Positions 60,544-64,000 of a DNA stretch of 64,000 bases are shown here, piece by piece. Origin of the DNA: an uncultured Eubacterium sp. (GTDB taxonomy: Bacteria; Bacillota; Clostridia; Lachnospirales; Lachnospiraceae); the NCBI GenBank assembly GCA_910584875.1, contig CAJUDA010000005.1, positions 72,545 to 136,544 of the forward strand, written 5' to 3'. The notes beneath the pieces were generated by a model. The model saw only the letters and a list, made by a program, of their open reading frames with translations. It had not been told where the DNA came from and searched no databases. The position numbers and the translations under genes were made by a program. Every line of letters starts with the position of its first letter. Position 1 is the stretch's first letter.

Positions 60544-63225
60544 ATGATAGAATTAGATGACGATTTAGAATTACAGGATCTGATCGATATGGAGATCCTG
60601 TGCAAATTACAGGATTCGTTACATTCTGTATTGGGGATTTCTACCGGGGTGGCCGATCTGAACGGGGTAGCTCTGGCCAGCCACTCATCATGGACTGATT
60701 TTTGCGGTGGTCACATCAAGAAGTCCAAGCGGGGACTGGCGGCGTGTGAAAACTGCGACAAGCAGGGGATGCTGAGTGCCATGGAGTCGAGATGTGCGAT
60801 GACTTATATGTGCCATACCGGTCTGACTGACTTTGCGGTGCCAATCGTGATAGGTGGAAAGACGATGGGCTGTTTTCTGGGCGGGCAGGTCGCGACCAAA
60901 CCTCTTACCCGGTCGCACGTCAATATGCTGGCAAGGCGGTATGAAATCGATCCGGATGAGTTATGGAAGAGTTCCCGGAAAATCCGCATTATCAGACAGG
61001 AAATGATGGATGAGATCGCCCAGTTTGTCTATGATGTGGCAAATATTATCTCAGACATGGCGTTTCAGCGCTACCAGTTGTCAAAGAGCAATCTTGAGAT
61101 CGAACGGGCTGCCAATATGAAATCCGATTTTCTTGCCAATATGAGCCATGAGATCCGTACCCCGATGAATGCCGTGATCGGGATGGCAGAGCTGGCGCTC
61201 CGTGAGGAGCTGCCGCCACTGGCGAAGGAATATGTAAATCTTATTATATCTTCAGGAAAAACATTATTGACCATTATTAATGATATTCTTGATTTTTCTA
61301 AAATTGAATCAGGGAAAATGGATATTATCGAGGACGAGTATGAACCGATGTCCATTATTCACGATATCACAACGATGATCACGACCCGTATCGGGGAAAA
61401 AGAGATTGAGTTTCTTATTGATATAGATCCTGGTCTGCCCAATAAGCTGTATGGCGACTGTATCCGTATCAAGCAGGTGATGGTGAACCTCGCCAACAAT
61501 GCAGTGAAATTCACAAAGAGAGGGAAAGTCAGAATACAGATTTCCTATGACTGGACCAGCGAGGAGCAGATGGATCTGCATGTCGCTGTGGAAGACACCG
61601 GACTGGGGATTAAAAAGGCAGATATGGAACAGCTGTTCCAGTCCTTTCATCAGCTGGACAGCAAGAGAAACCGCAACATTGAGGGCACCGGACTGGGACT
61701 TGCCATATCCCAGCGGCTTGTGTCACTGATGCACGGAACGATCCATGTAGAGAGTGAATATGAGGAGGGCAGTACCTTTTCTTTTTCGATTCCGCAGAAG
61801 GTTATTGACAGACAACCCTGTGTCAGCGTACCTGCCAATAAAATGAAAGTCTGTGGCATGATTGAAAATAAATATGTACGGGAACAATTACATAGAGACG
61901 TAGTGAGACTGGGAGCTGAATTTCAGGAGATCGGAACCGATGATGGTCTGGATGGCCTGGATTGTTCCGGGATTTCCTATTTCTTTGTGGAAGACAGTCT
62001 TTTTACGGATGATGTCCGGCAGTGGCTTCAGGAGAAAAAAGGTCTGATCGGGGTGCTTGTGGCGGATTATTATGCCAGTGTGGAGAGTGATATTCCGAAC
62101 CTCATCGTATTGAGGAAACCGGTGTATGTACTGAATGTGGCAATGATATTGAACCATGAGGATATGCACACAGTATTGTTTGAAGAAGAGGGAGAGAGCT
62201 TTGATTTTGCAGCACCGGAGGCAAATATCCTGATCGTAGATGATAATAAAGTAAACCTTACGGTGGCGGAGGGGCTTCTTGCACCGCTGGAGATGCAGAT
62301 CGATACAGCGGTCAGCGGACAGGAGGCAGTGACTATGATATCTGTCAAAAAATACGATCTGATTTTTATGGACCACATGATGCCGGAAATTGATGGTGTC
62401 GAGACGACGCGGCTGATCCGGCGGTTCCATCCGGAATATGATGATGTTCCGATCATTGCCCTGACCGCAAACGCAGTGGAAGGGACAAAGGAAATGTTTC
62501 TGAGCGAGGGCATGAATGATTTTGTGGCAAAACCCATTGAGCTGCGGATTATTACGTCGAAACTCAAGCACTGGCTGCCGAAGGATAAAATTAAAAAAAT
62601 AAAAGTGAAGCCGGAAGAGAAAAGAGAAGAAGAAAAGAGTAAACTGAAGATTGAATGCCTGGACACGGAATACGCCCTGGGACTGCTTGGAAGCGAGAGC
62701 CTGTATATGGAGGTTCTGAAAGATTATTACCAGATGATCGATAAAAAGGTGGATCTGATCCGGCAGCTGGAGCAGGATGAGGACTGGCAGACATATACGG
62801 TGGAGGTGCATGCCCTGAAGAGCGCGTCACGTCAGATCGGGGCGATCGAGCTGTCTAAGTTTGCGGAAGATATGGAGGCTGCCGGAAATGAGCAGGATGC
62901 CGGCAGGATCCACAGCCACACCGAAGAGATGCTGTCGATGTACCGTCAGTTAAAGGGAATCCTGCATCCGTATGTGCAGACAGAGGAGGAAGTCATCAGT
63001 ATGGGAGAGGCAAATGCAGATACGGTCCGCTTTCTGCTGAATTCCATGAAAAATGCACTGGAGGAACTGGATATCGACCGGATGGAAGAGGTGTCAGAGG
63101 AGCTTTCCCATTATGAATATGATGTGGAGCAGTCAGAGCTGCTGGGACAGCTGTGTCTTGCTGTGGAGGATCTGGATGTGGACCGCTGTGAAGAGGTGGT
63201 ACTTGCCTGGGAGGTACTTTTGTAA
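60544..63225 (+). CDS. Hybrid sensor histidine kinase with PocR, receiver and HPt domains
   Basis: The 893-residue soluble protein has an N-terminal PocR ligand-binding domain (about 10-170) with its cysteine pattern (CGG...CENCDKQ...CHTG), HisKA with His202 (NMSHEIRTPMNAV), HATPase (NLANNAVKF, DTGLGI, GTGLGLAIS), a degenerate receiver-like stretch, an intact receiver with Asp610 (IFMDHMMPEIDG), and an HPt domain with His756 (VHALKSASRQIGA). PocR domains sense small molecules such as diols or hydrocarbons; the ligand is unknown. No DNA-binding output is encoded, so signal may pass to the upstream receiver protein or beyond. Confidence 0.92.
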   Translation: MIELDDDLELQDLIDMEILCKLQDSLHSVLGISTGVADLNGVALASHSSWTDFCGGHIKKSKRGLAACENCDKQGMLSAMESRCAMTYMCHTGLTDFAVPIVIGGKTMGCFLGGQVATKPLTRSHVNMLARRYEIDPDELWKSSRKIRIIRQEMMDEIAQFVYDVANIISDMAFQRYQLSKSNLEIERAANMKSDFLANMSHEIRTPMNAVIGMAELALREELPPLAKEYVNLIISSGKTLLTIINDILDFSKIESGKMDIIEDEYEPMSIIHDITTMITTRIGEKEIEFLIDIDPGLPNKLYGDCIRIKQVMVNLANNAVKFTKRGKVRIQISYDWTSEEQMDLHVAVEDTGLGIKKADMEQLFQSFHQLDSKRNRNIEGTGLGLAISQRLVSLMHGTIHVESEYEEGSTFSFSIPQKVIDRQPCVSVPANKMKVCGMIENKYVREQLHRDVVRLGAEFQEIGTDDGLDGLDCSGISYFFVEDSLFTDDVRQWLQEKKGLIGVLVADYYASVESDIPNLIVLRKPVYVLNVAMILNHEDMHTVLFEEEGESFDFAAPEANILIVDDNKVNLTVAEGLLAPLEMQIDTAVSGQEAVTMISVKKYDLIFMDHMMPEIDGVETTRLIRRFHPEYDDVPIIALTANAVEGTKEMFLSEGMNDFVAKPIELRIITSKLKHWLPKDKIKKIKVKPEEKREEEKSKLKIECLDTEYALGLLGSESLYMEVLKDYYQMIDKKVDLIRQLEQDEDWQTYTVEVHALKSASRQIGAIELSKFAEDMEAAGNEQDAGRIHSHTEEMLSMYRQLKGILHPYVQTEEEVISMGEANADTVRFLLNSMKNALEELDIDRMEEVSEELSHYEYDVEQSELLGQLCLAVEDLDVDRCEEVVLAWEVLL

Positions 63226-63318
63226 CAGATCTTGTCGTAAAGCAGCGATATTTATTGCTTGCATTTTGCATGAAAACTGATTATTATTGATATTATAAAG
63301 GGAAGGAGGTCTGATGGG

Positions 63319-63462
63319 ATGCTGAATTTTGAGCAGGAGCTGGAAAAATTTCAACCAAGTATGGATATAGAGAAGGTGGAGGATGTTGTATACAACAATA
63401 ACCTTACCGATGTGACAGATATCGTGAAGGAACTGATTCAGGATGTAAAAGGGACCTTATAG
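63319..63462 (+). CDS. Small protein, function unknown
   Basis: A 47-residue frame, MLNFEQELEKFQPSMDIEKV then a mostly helical acidic part (VVYNNNLTDVTDIVKELIQD). GGAAGGAGGT lies eight bases before ATG 63319, and the next gene has its own site 24 bases after the stop. An upstream ATG at 63314 stops at once. I do not recognise the family. The site strength and tight spacing support a real gene. Confidence 0.55.
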   Translation: MLNFEQELEKFQPSMDIEKVEDVVYNNNLTDVTDIVKELIQDVKGTL

Positions 63463-63486
63463 AATGAGATAATGGAGGAAAAGCCA

Positions 63487-63951
63487 GTGAGATGTCCAAG
63501 ATGTGATGCGAATGTCGGTGATGCAGCAGTACAGTGTACTTTTTGTGGACAGGATTTATCCGTTATTCATTATGCAAGGCGAATCTCCAATACCTTCTAT
63601 AACAGAGGACTGGATAAAGCCAGGGTGAGGGATTTGTCAGGAGCGGCAGAGATCCTGAAAAAAAGCCTGCAGTTCAATAAGGCAAATACCAATGCCAGAA
63701 ATCTGCTGGGACTGATTTATTATGAAATGGGTGAAATGGTGGCAGCACTTAGTGAGTGGGTGCTGAGCAAATATCTTCAGCCCGATGGGAATGTAGCGGA
63801 TTATTATATAAATACCGTTCAGAAAAACCAGACGGCGCTGGATGCCATGAACCAGACCATTAAAAAATATAATGCTGCGCTGACCGCCGCCCAGGCACGC
63901 AATGAAGACCTGGCGATCATACAGTTAAAAAAAGTGGTCAGCCTCAATCCC
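63487..63951 (+). CDS. Zinc-ribbon and helical-repeat protein (3' end lost to adapter)
   Basis: The frame starts at GTG 63487 with GGAGG (63474-63478) eight bases before. It opens with a zinc ribbon, RCPRCDANVGDAAVQCTFCGQ (Cys3, Cys6, Cys17, Cys20), and continues as TPR-like helices (SGAAEILKKSLQFNKANTNA, RNLLGLIYYEMGEM). Proteins of this layout are usually followed by a membrane helix and are uncharacterised. Genomic sequence ends at 63951; the apparent continuation SEEHTSELQSH is translated adapter, so the true C-terminus is unknown. Confidence 0.75.
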
Positions 63952-64000
63952 AGATCGGAAGAGCACACGTCTGAACTCCAGTCACATTACTCGATCTCGT
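63952..64000 (+). other. Illumina TruSeq adapter and index (sequencing artefact)
   Basis: From AGATCGGAAGAGC at 63952 through 63985 the sequence is the standard Illumina read-1 3' adapter. It is followed by the 8-base index ATTACTCG (63986-63993) and ATCTCGT (63994-64000), the start of the P7 primer region. This is not genomic DNA. Confidence 0.97.

Noticed and set aside
1..63951. Insertion sequences, prophage genes, tRNA or rRNA genes
   Set aside because: No transposase, integrase, phage structural gene, tRNA or rRNA pattern was recognised by eye on either strand.

Overview
The window reads as a chromosomal stretch of a spore-forming Firmicute of the Clostridia, most likely Lachnospiraceae. 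The support is the sporulation set (spoVT, yabP, yabQ, spoIIE), strong AGGAGG ribosome sites, sigma-A promoters, a long Gram-positive-type SRP RNA, arabinan and alpha-glucan enzymes, and membrane c-di-GMP proteins. Genus and species cannot be read from it. The last 49 bases are not genomic: from 63952 the sequence is Illumina adapter plus index, so the true contig ends at about 63951.

Layout. (1) 1-2681: 3' part of a large lectin-like surface protein with its terminator. (2) 2773-13542: a complete type I-C CRISPR-Cas locus, promoter-cas3-cas5c-cas8c(with internal cas11c)-cas7-cas4-cas1-cas2, a leader, and an array of 35 repeats and 34 spacers. The first three cas genes start with TTG, GTG and TTG. 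(3) 13772-19229: a DJ-1/PfpI protein, a nitrilase-type amidohydrolase, a probably damaged XRE regulator on the minus strand, a small membrane protein and a class A PBP. (4) 19247-26567: trpS (minus), a DUF6128-like protein, tadA, a lysine-rich lipoprotein and an ABC exporter pair. (5) 26577-30478: SRP RNA, a helical-repeat protein with a nucleotide-free AAA-like C-terminus, a flavin reductase and murA. (6) 30526-36693: moxR-DUF58-transglutaminase operon, then an AbiEi-like winged-helix protein next to a small alarmone synthetase and a 64-residue acidic protein. (7) 36753-45577: arabinose isomerase, GH43 arabinanase, a LytTR two-component pair and two GGDEF proteins. (8) 45703-54620: the conserved spoVT-hup-rqcP-yabP-yabQ-divIC-spoIIE-tilS-hpt-ftsH region. 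(9) 54810-63951: a terminator-bearing leader, a GH13 enzyme, valS, a double receiver protein, a PocR-domain hybrid kinase and two small or partial genes.

How it fits together. The cas genes appear to form one unit driven from the promoter at 2773-2801. Cas5c keeps the residues used by type I-C to process crRNA, and Cas11c is very probably translated from a separate ribosome site inside cas8c. Arabinose isomerase and cytoplasmic arabinanase suggest use of imported arabino-oligosaccharides. The moxR-DUF58-transglutaminase operon and the PBP serve the envelope. The spoVT-spoIIE block carries a promoter with the wide spacing and inverted 0A-like boxes expected of a Spo0A target.

Most useful second looks: the internal Cas11c start; spacers covering phage-like translation starts; the inverted repeat in the CRISPR leader; the AbiEi-like/alarmone synthetase neighbours; the degenerate AAA-like protein after the SRP RNA; the 22-bp direct repeats before the ABC transporter; and the adapter at the end. 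I found no clearly unprecedented multi-gene system. The AbiEi-like/SAS cluster is the best candidate for something undescribed.
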